The notes beneath the pieces are model-generated. The model had not been told where the DNA came from. It searched no databases and saw only the letters and a program-made list of their open reading frames with translations. Positions 53,361-59,148 of a DNA stretch of 64,000 nucleotides are shown one piece after another. A program made the translations under genes and the position numbers. Source of the DNA: a virus; IMG/VR virus record IMGVR_UViG_3300021389_000018, positions 1-64,000 of that record; one strand, given 5' to 3'. The number at the start of each line of letters is the position of its first letter. The stretch's first letter is position 1.

Positions 53361-53817
53361 ACGGTAGGTATCTTGTTTTTCCGTTTACACGTACCGCTTT
53401 CAATACTTGATGACGGTTTCTACTGTCTTTCTTATGAGATATATGCACCCAGTCTGGATTCTCATCCGTACCAAACTCCCAAATCAATTGATCAAAGTCT
53501 AGTCTATCTAAAGCATAGTGGAATATATCTGCATTGGTAATCACACCGTATACATCTGCATCTAGGTCCAGCGCTTCACCCTTACTATGCTGAGAAGTTT
53601 TACTTCCACCAATCGCCTCGTTAAGCGCTTCGCTTCTGTAGCCTGAGCTGACAAAGATCGGACACATAAACTCCTCACGAATGGGCTGGAATATATTCTC
53701 AGCTACCGCTTTTAGATTCTCCAAATGATCCACTGTCGGCTCGTTGGCAATCCCTCGCCTCTTCGCAGTAGCAGACTTCGTCACTTCCGCAAGCGAAAGG
53801 TTCTTGGATAGATTCAT
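53350..53817 (-). CDS. M15-family peptidase endolysin (155 aa)
   Basis: Peptidase M15A-like: SSGYRSEALNEAIGGSKTSQ leads to His77 (SQHSKGEALDLD) with Asp84, and the third zinc ligand is His125 in PDWVHISH. These enzymes cleave D-Ala-containing peptide bonds in peptidoglycan. The protein has no signal peptide, so it would need a holin to reach the wall. It follows the u-spanin and holin genes, completing a lysis cassette. Confidence 0.85.
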   Translation of the reverse strand: MNLSKNLSLAEVTKSATAKRRGIANEPTVDHLENLKAVAENIFQPIREEFMCPIFVSSGYRSEALNEAIGGSKTSQHSKGEALDLDADVYGVITNADIFHYALDRLDFDQLIWEFGTDENPDWVHISHKKDSRNRHQVLKAVRVNGKTRYLPYEG

Positions 53818-53893
53818 AGTTGTAATCGCTTAAGTAGTAATGTGTTACAAAAGCAAAGGTAATGAATAAAACTAGAATTATGAGCGCCACCAT
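53699..53893 (-). CDS. possible small membrane ORF overlapping spanin and endolysin genes (64 aa)
   Basis: A different frame opens at ATG 53893 inside the spanin gene end and runs into the endolysin gene. Its first 20 residues are hydrophobic (MVALIILVLFITFAFVTHYY) and would span the membrane; the rest is Ser/Gly/Cys-rich read-through of the endolysin region. The real part may be just the membrane segment in the 60-bp spanin-endolysin gap. It could be an antiholin or an accident. Confidence 0.3.
   Translation of the reverse strand: MVALIILVLFITFAFVTHYYLSDYNYESIQEPFACGSDEVCYCEEARDCQRADSGSFGESKSGS
53854..53861 (-). promoter_or_regulatory. TACCTTTG box before the endolysin gene
   Basis: Minus-strand TAnnTTTG in the spanin-endolysin gap, 36 bp before ATG 53817. 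No -33 box is obvious, so it is weak support for internal initiation. Confidence 0.35.
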
Positions 53894-54294
53894 CTCCCTA
53901 CAATCAATATACACCCGAACAAAACACCGGCTGCTAGTATCAGATCCTTGAACTTATCCCAGAACGTTTTCTTCTCTACGTATACAATCTTATCGTAAGG
54001 AACCTCTACAATACTAATAATCGTATCCGAGTCGCAAATGGCGTCTATAGTAATCGTGTCGTTCACCTTTACTATCTTCACTCTCAGCCTGTCTTTCACT
54101 AGAGTAATAGTATCGTGTTGCTTCAAAGTCACAGTATCCGTGATAGCCACAGGTGGGCTGACAACCGTGTTCGTCACAACCAGCGTGTCTTTTACCAGAA
54201 TCATAGGGTCTTTCTGCACCGCTTTCTTTAAGTGCCATTGAGCGCTGCAACTCGTTAATAACAGCACTAGAGTTAACTTTACCAGCCATTTCAT
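53878..54294 (-). CDS. u-spanin lipoprotein (putative, 138 aa)
   Basis: N-terminal lipoprotein signal with lipobox LTSC (Cys16) after a hydrophobic stretch (LTLVLLLTSC), a Thr/Val/Ile-rich periplasmic middle, and a C-terminal membrane segment (LILAAGVLFGCILIVGRWW). An outer-membrane lipid anchor at one end and an inner-membrane anchor at the other is the diagnostic layout of unimolecular spanins, which fuse the two membranes in the last step of lysis. It lies between holin and endolysin genes. Confidence 0.75.
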   Translation of the reverse strand: MKWLVKLTLVLLLTSCSAQWHLKKAVQKDPMILVKDTLVVTNTVVSPPVAITDTVTLKQHDTITLVKDRLRVKIVKVNDTITIDAICDSDTIISIVEVPYDKIVYVEKKTFWDKFKDLILAAGVLFGCILIVGRWWRS

Positions 54295-54512
54295 TTCTTA
54301 GCAAACTTCTCCAACCCTGCAATACCAAAACTCCCAAGAGTTACTATAACAAAGCTGTTATATGTAAACTCATTGATCGGTAAATCTTTACCCCAAAATC
54401 CACTCATCACATCTGCAATCATTACAATCACCATAACAGCAAAAGAAAGAAAACCTATTACCGTCTTCTCATTGTAGCTATTGTCGTTTTTAAAAATCTC
54501 TAAGAAACTCAT
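54291..54512 (-). CDS. holin (two membrane segments, 73 aa)
   Basis: The frame extends upstream to 54551, but that part crosses the promoter box, so ATG 54512 is taken, giving MSFLEIFKNDNSYNEKTVIG. Two membrane segments follow, about 16-41 (TVIGFLSFAVMVIVMIADVM) and 48-66 (NSFVIVTLGSFGIAGLEKF), with a short charged tail. This fits a class II holin that opens the inner membrane for the M15 enzyme. It is the first gene of the leftward late arm, directly beside the control region. Confidence 0.7.
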   Translation of the reverse strand: MSFLEIFKNDNSYNEKTVIGFLSFAVMVIVMIADVMSGFWGKDLPINEFTYNSFVIVTLGSFGIAGLEKFAKK

Positions 54513-54531
54513 AATCTGTTGTTTAGTTATA

Positions 54532-54539
54532 CAAAGATA
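54532..54539 (-). promoter_or_regulatory. TATCTTTG promoter for the lysis operon
   Basis: Perfect TAnnTTTG on the minus strand, 19 bp from the holin ATG. The 19-bp palindrome (54565-54583) begins 25 bp upstream of the box, covering the place where a -33 element would lie. Confidence 0.65.
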
Positions 54540-54564
54540 CCTATTTCTCATATACCGATTCCCA

Positions 54565-54583
54565 CTTAAAGTGATACTTTAAG
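54565..54583. promoter_or_regulatory. operator-like palindrome, site A
   Basis: CTTAAAGTGATACTTTAAG is an 8-bp perfect inverted repeat around GAT. It lies between the leftward lysis promoter and a rightward promoter, so a protein bound here could control both. Three related sites occur at 54842, 54882 and 61851. Confidence 0.7.
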
Positions 54584-54584
54584 G

Positions 54585-54615
54585 TTGACAATGTCAAAAA
54601 AAAGTTGTAACTTCG
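54585..54615 (+). promoter_or_regulatory. rightward promoter of the candidate small RNA
   Basis: TTGACA at 54585-54590, 17 nt, then TAACTT at 54608-54613. Read as the Bacteroidota type this is TTG, 20 nt, then TAACTTCG (one mismatch to TAnnTTTG). TTGACAATGTCAA is itself a 13-bp inverted repeat, so the -35 region may be a second operator. Confidence 0.6.
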
Positions 54616-54619
54616 CTTT

Positions 54620-54775
54620 GTTCTAATACCACCGGTAATCATCTCGATTAGCGCTTGTAAAACAAACAATCTTAACACTTGCGGTGGGCAGACAGCCCCA
54701 TCCGCTCACTTCCAATCTTATCAGATTAACAATATAGGCGCACTATACCCTATTCCGCTAGAAGCGGTCTTTTTT
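54620..54775 (+). ncRNA. candidate structured small RNA, about 155 nt
   Basis: Between a promoter and an intrinsic terminator there is no convincing ORF but a series of hairpins: CTAAT/ATTAG (54623-54651), GCGGTGGG paired with CCCATCCGC (54681-54704, one bulge), AATCT/AGATT (54714-54727), TATAG/CTATA (54733-54747) and the terminator stem (54755-54767). This is the build of an autonomous regulatory RNA. It is not a tRNA or any RNA class I recognise. The transcript is inferred, not observed. Confidence 0.5.
54755..54775 (+). terminator. intrinsic terminator of the small RNA
   Basis: CCGCT-AGA-AGCGG followed by TCTTTTTT. The stem is short (5 bp) but GC-rich, and the T-run is good. Confidence 0.75.
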
Positions 54776-54803
54776 CTATCCGACTCCCTACAAAACACCG
54801 ATT

Positions 54804-54832
54804 TGTCACAATAATTCGTATATTTTGTGACA
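54804..54832. promoter_or_regulatory. inverted repeat TGTCACAA-N13-TTGTGACA
   Basis: An 8-bp perfect inverted repeat separated by 13 bases, between the small RNA and operator sites B and C. It resembles a dyad binding site. TATATTTTG in its spacer and right arm is near the promoter consensus. Confidence 0.45.
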
Positions 54833-54841
54833 TTAGATTAA

Positions 54842-54860
54842 CTTAAAGCTTTACTTTAAG
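54842..54860. promoter_or_regulatory. operator-like palindrome, site B
   Basis: CTTAAAGCTTTACTTTAAG has the same 19-bp length and half-sites as site A, with one arm mismatch and a changed spacer. Its centre is 40 bp from that of site C, close to four helical turns. Confidence 0.6.
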
Positions 54861-54863
54861 TAT

Positions 54864-54900
54864 GAAACAATATGTTCCACGGTTAAAGTGATACTTTAAG
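54864..54900. promoter_or_regulatory. composite operator, site C with adjoining dyad
   Basis: GAAACAATATGTTCCAC (a degenerate dyad) is followed by TTAAAGTGATACTTTAAG at 54883-54900. The 37-bp block aligns without gaps to 61833-61869 with 30 identities. The flanking dyad is thus conserved together with the palindrome. Confidence 0.65.
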
Positions 54901-54925
54901 CGAATGAATTCAATTGTCAGAATAG

Positions 54926-55021
54926 ATGAGTAATACAGGAGTGGGGGATTATATACTATTACAGACGCATCAGTTCTCTAACCCAAATGGATTATCTAAC
55001 CCTACCCCCTCTCTAGCTTAA
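54926..55021 (+). CDS. possible 31-aa ORF in the control region
   Basis: ATG 54926 to TAA 55021, product beginning MSNTGVGDYILLQTHQF and ending in a Pro/Ser-rich tail. It lies 25 bp after operator C, so it could be the first product of a rightward transcript. There is no supporting family or coupling, and it may be chance. Confidence 0.25.
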   Translation: MSNTGVGDYILLQTHQFSNPNGLSNPTPSLA

Positions 55022-55033
55022 CGAAATTTGGTA

Positions 55034-55041
55034 TACTTTTG
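55034..55041 (+). promoter_or_regulatory. TACTTTTG promoter-like box
   Basis: Plus-strand match to TAnnTTTG inside the control region, about 260 bp before the first sizeable early gene. No TTG lies at the right distance, so the evidence is weak. If used, it would give a long structured leader. Confidence 0.3.
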
Positions 55042-55133
55042 GGATATTCTGTTGCTAGTTTATAGTGGTTAGTGAGTAGAGTAGTTTAGTAACCTCTATC
55101 AATCACTTCCCTGTAAAACCCTAAAAGCCCTTT

Positions 55134-55216
55134 CTACCCCTTTGGGGTAGGCAGTTTCCCCTCAAACCCGGCAAACACTTTCAGATATCTTTTTCCCCTA
55201 AAGGGAAAAAATATCT
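55134..55216 (+). promoter_or_regulatory. structured leader of the first early gene
   Basis: Two strong hairpins: CTACCCC-TTT-GGGGTAG (55134-55150, perfect) and AGATAT(c)TTTTTCCC paired with GGGAAAAAATATCT (55183-55216, one bulge). GGGG of the first can also pair with TCCCC at 55157-55161, an alternative fold. There is no T-run, so these look like leader structures and not terminators. Confidence 0.5.
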
Positions 55217-55299
55217 TCCTTCGACATTTGGATTTCAACTTTCTTTTTCCGTTGTTAGTTGCCGTTCGACACCGAAGTCGGACAGAAAATATATGTGTT

Positions 55300-55692
55300 A
55301 TGAAAGAATACTCTTTCCAAGATACTCTAGTGTTTAGAGTAAAGCAAATCGAAAATGCTGTTTCTACGAAACAAGCTCAGTTCTTCTACTACAAGAAGTT
55401 TAAGAACTTATTGTACTGGAACCCTGATGTCAGCGAAGCTGATATTAAGAGCTTCAAAGAAGCTGAGGAGGCTATCAAGTTACGTATCTTCGGAGAAGAT
55501 ACTAAGAAACCTTCGAAGAAGGTTGAGTATAAGAAACCTACGGTTTCTAAGAAAGCCGTTTCGGAGCCTACCAAAGGTAGAAACGGAAGGTCTAACAATC
55601 AAGCTAAGCTTGATGCGATGCTGACCAATCTAGAAAACTCAGCAGAGCTGATTCTCGCTAGTGTTAACATTGGTAAGTCAATGAAGTTCTAG
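55300..55692 (+). CDS. first early gene, unknown basic protein (130 aa)
   Basis: The frame reaches back to a TTG at 55228, but ATG 55300 is the sound start, giving MKEYSFQDTLVFRVKQIENA. The N-terminal half is helical; the C-terminal half is Lys/Ser-rich (TKKPSKKVEYKKPTVSKKAV) and ends in a short helix. It stands alone between a structured leader and a strong terminator, so it is an isolated early transcription unit, possibly a takeover factor. No family recognised. Confidence 0.6.
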   Translation: MKEYSFQDTLVFRVKQIENAVSTKQAQFFYYKKFKNLLYWNPDVSEADIKSFKEAEEAIKLRIFGEDTKKPSKKVEYKKPTVSKKAVSEPTKGRNGRSNNQAKLDAMLTNLENSAELILASVNIGKSMKF

Positions 55693-55695
55693 TCT

Positions 55696-55722
55696 AGAAC
55701 CCCTTCGGGGGTTCTTTTTTTT
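55696..55722 (+). terminator. strong terminator after the first early gene
   Basis: AGAACCCC-TTC-GGGGGTTCT followed by eight T. It separates the first early gene from the following cluster. Confidence 0.93.
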
Positions 55723-55740
55723 AACTCTAATACGTAGTAT

Positions 55741-56013
55741 ATGATAGCTAATTGGAACAAGATTATTAACTCAGCGAGTTTATCTGAGGTTAATAAGACT
55801 CAGAACATACAAGAGTATGTTAAGCGTAAGGATTATAATAGGGATACTAAGTTGACTAAGGTAGCTTCACCTAGTATAGGTCATAAGACTAAGCAGGTTA
55901 AGAAGGCTAATGATACTCATCCTAGATGGAAGCAGTCTATTATAGCACCTCATAGTATAGAGGCTAAGGTAGATAGAATAGAGCGTTTGTGTTTAGAAAT
56001 ACTAAATAAATAG
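55741..56013 (+). CDS. unknown basic early protein (90 aa)
   Basis: Basic, with SVNKTQNIQEYV-like helices and a C-terminal helix IEAKVDRIERLCLEILNK that may form a coiled coil. Lys/Thr/His-rich middle (KTKQVKKANDTHPRWKQS). It starts 19 bp after the terminator run. Codons favour AGT, GCT and ACT. Confidence 0.5.
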   Translation: MIANWNKIINSASLSEVNKTQNIQEYVKRKDYNRDTKLTKVASPSIGHKTKQVKKANDTHPRWKQSIIAPHSIEAKVDRIERLCLEILNK

Positions 56014-56016
56014 GCT

Positions 56017-56319
56017 ATGAAGTTTAAGTTAAGTAAGGCACACGATGGTAGTCAGATAGTACTATCGTTAGATTGTTTTGATATAAGTATAGTGAGCCAT
56101 AAGTATAGCTATGGTGGTAAGCAAGGTCTATATGAGCTAGGTGTGTTTTGGACTGATGAACCTGTATACTATAATAGTAATGGTAATAGGACAGAGTTTG
56201 TTAATGATGTTAAAGGTTGGTTAGATGAGGATTCGGTAACTAACATAGTTGATAGACTAAGTTCATTAGATCAATCGAGTGATAGGTTAGTGTATAATAT
56301 ATTAGAAATACTGCAATGA
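56017..56319 (+). CDS. unknown early protein (100 aa)
   Basis: Beta-rich first half (IVLSLDCFDISIVSHKYSYG, YELGVFWTDEPVYYNSNGN) and a helical end. No motif recognised. It ends with an overlap into the next gene (ATGA type at 56316). Likely cytoplasmic. Confidence 0.5.
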   Translation: MKFKLSKAHDGSQIVLSLDCFDISIVSHKYSYGGKQGLYELGVFWTDEPVYYNSNGNRTEFVNDVKGWLDEDSVTNIVDRLSSLDQSSDRLVYNILEILQ

Positions 56320-56624
56320 CAATAAGAGATATTAATGAACTGCAACAGCAGTTTGAGGTAGACTATTATCAAGAGATAATAGAGAGCGGACTAGCTTGGA
56401 ATATGCAAGGTAGAATAGGCAGAAGGTGTATGGAATACCTTAAGTCTGGTGTATGTTATTTACCTCTAGTAGATCACTATGATTACTGGGGTAATGAAGT
56501 ACCGAGTCGGTCTAAGGTGGCTAATGGTTCACCGGGTAGTTTATCATTGGCTAAGAGTTTTTGGTCTGATGATACTAAGTATGAGAGTTATTTTGATTTT
56601 GAAACACAATTATATAATGAATAG
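56316..56624 (+). CDS. unknown early protein (102 aa)
   Basis: Starts inside the stop of the previous gene. Helical N-terminus (NELQQQFEVDYYQEIIESGL) followed by RIGRRCMEYLKSGVCYLP and an aromatic C-terminus (SYFDFETQLYNE). No family recognised; probably translated with both neighbours. Confidence 0.5.
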   Translation: MTIRDINELQQQFEVDYYQEIIESGLAWNMQGRIGRRCMEYLKSGVCYLPLVDHYDYWGNEVPSRSKVANGSPGSLSLAKSFWSDDTKYESYFDFETQLYNE

Positions 56625-56627
56625 GTT

Positions 56628-57008
56628 ATGGGATTAGATATGTATTTAATGAAGCGAGTTAGAGTTAATAAGAATGAGGACTCGGTTGATACTGAATTGG
56701 TTTATTGGAGAAAAGCTAATGCTATACATAATTTCTTTACTAGCTTAAAAGACCAACACGAAAGCTGTGAGTCTATTGAGGTTACTAAGGATATGTTAGG
56801 TATGTTATTAGATAGATGTACTATGGTATTAGAAGATAGGAGTAGGGCTGATGAGTTATTACCTACTACTAGTGGGTTCTTCTTTGGTAGTACTCAGTAT
56901 GATGAATGGTACTTTAATAAGTTAGAAGATACAATAAGAGATATAACTCCTATACTATCTGATGGTGATATAAAAGATGGAGACCTGTACTACTTCGGTT
57001 GGTACTGA
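56628..57008 (+). CDS. MGLDMYL-family phage protein (126 aa)
   Basis: The opening MGLDMYLMKRVRVNK, then ELVYWRKANAIHNFF, DELLPTTSGFFFGSTQYDEW and a helical end define a widespread phage family of unknown function; the match is clear over the full length. It is the last gene before the large inverted repeat at 57.0 kb. Confidence 0.75.
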   Translation: MGLDMYLMKRVRVNKNEDSVDTELVYWRKANAIHNFFTSLKDQHESCESIEVTKDMLGMLLDRCTMVLEDRSRADELLPTTSGFFFGSTQYDEWYFNKLEDTIRDITPILSDGDIKDGDLYYFGWY

Positions 57009-57013
57009 GAATC

Positions 57014-57068
57014 TACATTGAGAAGAATTTTGTTTGTACGTAGTACAAACTAAATTCTTTTCAATGTA
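57014..57068. repeat. 26-bp near-perfect inverted repeat before the RadC-like gene
   Basis: Arms 57014-57039 and 57043-57068 match at 24 of 26 positions around the spacer GTA; the inner 8 bp (GTTTGTAC) are perfect. The transcript would form a very long hairpin. It is followed by AAAAAGGG, not by T, so it is not a rightward terminator. An RNase processing site, translational switch or protein-binding dyad are possible. Confidence 0.7.
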
Positions 57069-57104
57069 AAAAGGGAAGAAAGTTTGCCCTACCTTGAATG
57101 GAGA

Positions 57105-57121
57105 TGTCCGAGAGACGGACA
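57105..57121 (+). promoter_or_regulatory. hairpin in the RadC-like leader
   Basis: TGTCCG-AGAGA-CGGACA forms a 6-bp GC-rich stem 26 bp before ATG 57147. The loop AGAGA is purine-rich. With the long hairpin upstream it makes a structured 5' leader. Confidence 0.45.
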
Positions 57122-57146
57122 ACAATACACAAATAAATTATATGTT

Positions 57147-57605
57147 ATGGAATTAAAGAAAGTATTTTTAGGTGAGTCGGTTGTTAAGTATGTAAAGGCT
57201 AAAGAGCCGGAAGATTATGCAGTTCGCAGTTCCCGTGATGCTTATCAAATGTTTAAAGATATTATTGGTAATGAAGTACACGAAAGAGAATTGTTCTGCG
57301 TTGCTTATCTAAACAGAGCTAATAAGGTATTGTGGACTGAGATAATGTTTATGGGTGGTATCACAGGTACACTAGTTGATAAGAGATTGATTATAAAGAA
57401 GGCTTTAGCAGGTAATAGTACCTCTATTATTGTATGCCACAATCATCCAAGTGGTGCTAAAAATCCTAGTGAGAATGATAGAAGGATGACTAAAGAACTC
57501 AAGGAAGCCTGTAAGTTATTAGATATATCATTGCTCGACCACATAATAGTAACTGATGATGGTTACTATTCCTTCTCTGATCACGGAGAAAGAAGTTTAT
57601 CATAA
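57147..57605 (+). CDS. RadC-like JAB/MPN-domain protein (152 aa)
   Basis: An upstream TTG at 57084 would add residues covering the leader hairpin, so ATG 57147 is preferred. The product has the full JAB motif: Glu65 in TEIMFMGG, His98-x-His100-Pro-Ser in VCHNHPSG and Asp111 in PSENDRRM, in the order of the RadC family; the helix-hairpin-helix DNA-binding part of cellular RadC is missing. RadC-like genes are common on phages and plasmids, with unproven function. It has its own leader and terminator, so it is a separate unit. Confidence 0.85.
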   Translation: MELKKVFLGESVVKYVKAKEPEDYAVRSSRDAYQMFKDIIGNEVHERELFCVAYLNRANKVLWTEIMFMGGITGTLVDKRLIIKKALAGNSTSIIVCHNHPSGAKNPSENDRRMTKELKEACKLLDISLLDHIIVTDDGYYSFSDHGERSLS

Positions 57606-57613
57606 TTAAGTAC

Positions 57614-57640
57614 AGCCTCACCATTTTGGTGGGGCTTTTT
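57614..57640 (+). terminator. terminator after the RadC-like gene
   Basis: AGCCTCACC and GGTGGGGCT pair (one G-U) around ATTTT, followed by TTTTTATT. Confidence 0.88.
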
Positions 57641-57663
57641 ATTAACCCTGTAAATTAAATTAT

Positions 57664-58539
57664 ATGACACAGCAGGAAAAAGTCTTTCAAGTGTTGGAAG
57701 CAACAGGATTGAATTGGACTGTTAACAAGAAAGAACTTGTATCAGTCGATGGATTAAACACTGACTCATTCGGTATCTTCCGTAATGATAACGACAAATG
57801 GTTAGGTACTGTTGGTAAAAGATACGAGCCGTATCAGAACCATCAGCTAGTATCTAATATGGTAGACATTACCAATGAGGTAGGTCTTGATGTAACTAGA
57901 GGCGGTACTCTAAATAGTGGTAGTAAGGTGTACTTACAAGCTAGTTTACCGGATGATATTGTAGGTAATAGTGGTATCAAGCGTTGGCTTACTACTACTA
58001 ACAGCCACGATGGTACTAGTGCTATAACACTAGGGTACTCTAATATGGTGATTGCTTGTAGTAATTCATTCCACGCTGCTAGTAAGGGTAGTAATAGATA
58101 CCGGCATACTATCAATGCAGAGTCTAATATACAGGAGAATGTCAAGCAGATTAAGATGACCTTAGCTAATGAGATGAGGCTTATTGAGACATTCAAAGCG
58201 ATGCAGTCTACTGATATTAAAGATGAGGCTATTGATAAAACTGTTAGGGCTTTGTTCAGCATCGGGTTAGATACTATACAGGATGACATCAGTACTCGTA
58301 AGCGTAATCAAGTAGAGACCTTTAGTGATAACCTTGTTACAGAGATTAATACTCACGGCAAGACTATGTGGTCGCTGTTCAATGCGGTTACTAGATATAC
58401 TAATCACGAGGCTTCACCTATTGATGATGATGCTAAGAATAACTACCTAATGAATGGTGGTGGGTTTAAACTTAATAACATTGGATACAATGAGATTATG
58501 AAATTTGTTGATGCTAATACCGAGGGCATCTTAATCTAA
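57664..58539 (+). CDS. DUF932-like phage/plasmid protein (291 aa)
   Basis: Matches DUF932 (TIGR03299-type): FGIFRNDNDKWLGTVGKRYE near residue 38, YEPYQNHQLV, GGTLNSGSKVYLQASLPDDI, GYSNMVIACSNSFH and a helical C-terminal half. These proteins are frequent on mobile elements and phages, often in large amounts early in infection, but their role is not settled; DNA-binding has been suggested. It is insulated by terminators on both sides. Confidence 0.8.
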   Translation: MTQQEKVFQVLEATGLNWTVNKKELVSVDGLNTDSFGIFRNDNDKWLGTVGKRYEPYQNHQLVSNMVDITNEVGLDVTRGGTLNSGSKVYLQASLPDDIVGNSGIKRWLTTTNSHDGTSAITLGYSNMVIACSNSFHAASKGSNRYRHTINAESNIQENVKQIKMTLANEMRLIETFKAMQSTDIKDEAIDKTVRALFSIGLDTIQDDISTRKRNQVETFSDNLVTEINTHGKTMWSLFNAVTRYTNHEASPIDDDAKNNYLMNGGGFKLNNIGYNEIMKFVDANTEGILI

Positions 58540-58559
58540 CTCGGTAATTGGTTTGGTTT

Positions 58560-58590
58560 GCCCTGTCCCCTTCGGGGGGCGGGGCTTTTT
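58560..58590 (+). terminator. very strong terminator with UUCG loop
   Basis: An 11-bp GC-rich stem including two G-U pairs, closed by TTCG, then TTTTT. It follows the DUF932-like gene by 20 bp. Confidence 0.93.
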
Positions 58591-58604
58591 AATTTAAATG
58601 TTTT

Positions 58605-58958
58605 ATGAAAAAGATTTATACAGAGAAAGACATAGTTCGTAAGTGGGCTAGGAAATGTAACATTACCGGTGAAGGTATGAATGAAGGTTGGTGTTGGGGT
58701 GATGGAAGCTTCTACACTAAGTATAAGAAAGATACCATAGAAGAAATAAGATATAGAGATACATCATTAGACCTAAACCTAGACTATAGTAAGATGAGTG
58801 ATGATGAACTGCTTGATCTATACTTTGAGAATGATATATTTTATTGGACTGAATGGTATGATGATGAGTATATTATCTATGCTGAGATGAGTGATGGTAA
58901 TGTAATAGAGATAAATGAAATAGAATCTGAACCAACGTATTTTAATTTAAATAAGTGA
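58605..58958 (+). CDS. conserved phage protein, unknown (117 aa)
   Basis: The opening YTEKDIVRKWARKCNITGEG continues MNEGWCWGDGSFYTKYKKDT, a sequence pattern I recognise from small phage proteins; the rest is acidic (FYWTEWYDDEYIIYAEMSDG). Function unknown. It starts behind the strongest terminator of the early arm, so it needs its own promoter, which I could not identify. Confidence 0.6.
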   Translation: MKKIYTEKDIVRKWARKCNITGEGMNEGWCWGDGSFYTKYKKDTIEEIRYRDTSLDLNLDYSKMSDDELLDLYFENDIFYWTEWYDDEYIIYAEMSDGNVIEINEIESEPTYFNLNK

Positions 58959-58959
58959 T

Positions 58960-59139
58960 ATGAGTAAGAGAGATGAAGTAGCTGAGTGGTATATATCTAA
59001 CATATACCCCGATGTAATGGACAAAGAGGCAGAGATTGAGTGGTTAATTACTCAATTAAAAGATGATGCCTTTACTACCATTGAGGAAATGTATGATGAA
59101 CAAATGTCTAACCTAGAAGCTGATGGCTTCTTTAAATAA
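58960..59139 (+). CDS. small acidic protein (59 aa)
   Basis: ATG 58960 lies 2 bases after the stop of the upstream gene (TGATATG). Helical and acidic, with AEWYISNIYPDVMDKEAEIE and WLITQLKDDAFTTIEEMYDE. The spacing to both neighbours and the clean start support it as a real gene. Role unknown. Confidence 0.6.
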   Translation: MSKRDEVAEWYISNIYPDVMDKEAEIEWLITQLKDDAFTTIEEMYDEQMSNLEADGFFK

Positions 59140-59148
59140 ATAAGTGTA

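Noticed and set aside
54014-54337. Minus-strand ORF across the spanin gene
   Set aside because: Irregular composition; the spanin frame has a proper lipobox and C-terminal membrane segment.
57084-57146. TTG start for the RadC-like protein 21 codons upstream
   Set aside because: It would translate the leader hairpin and adds no family sequence; ATG 57147 gives a normal N-terminus.
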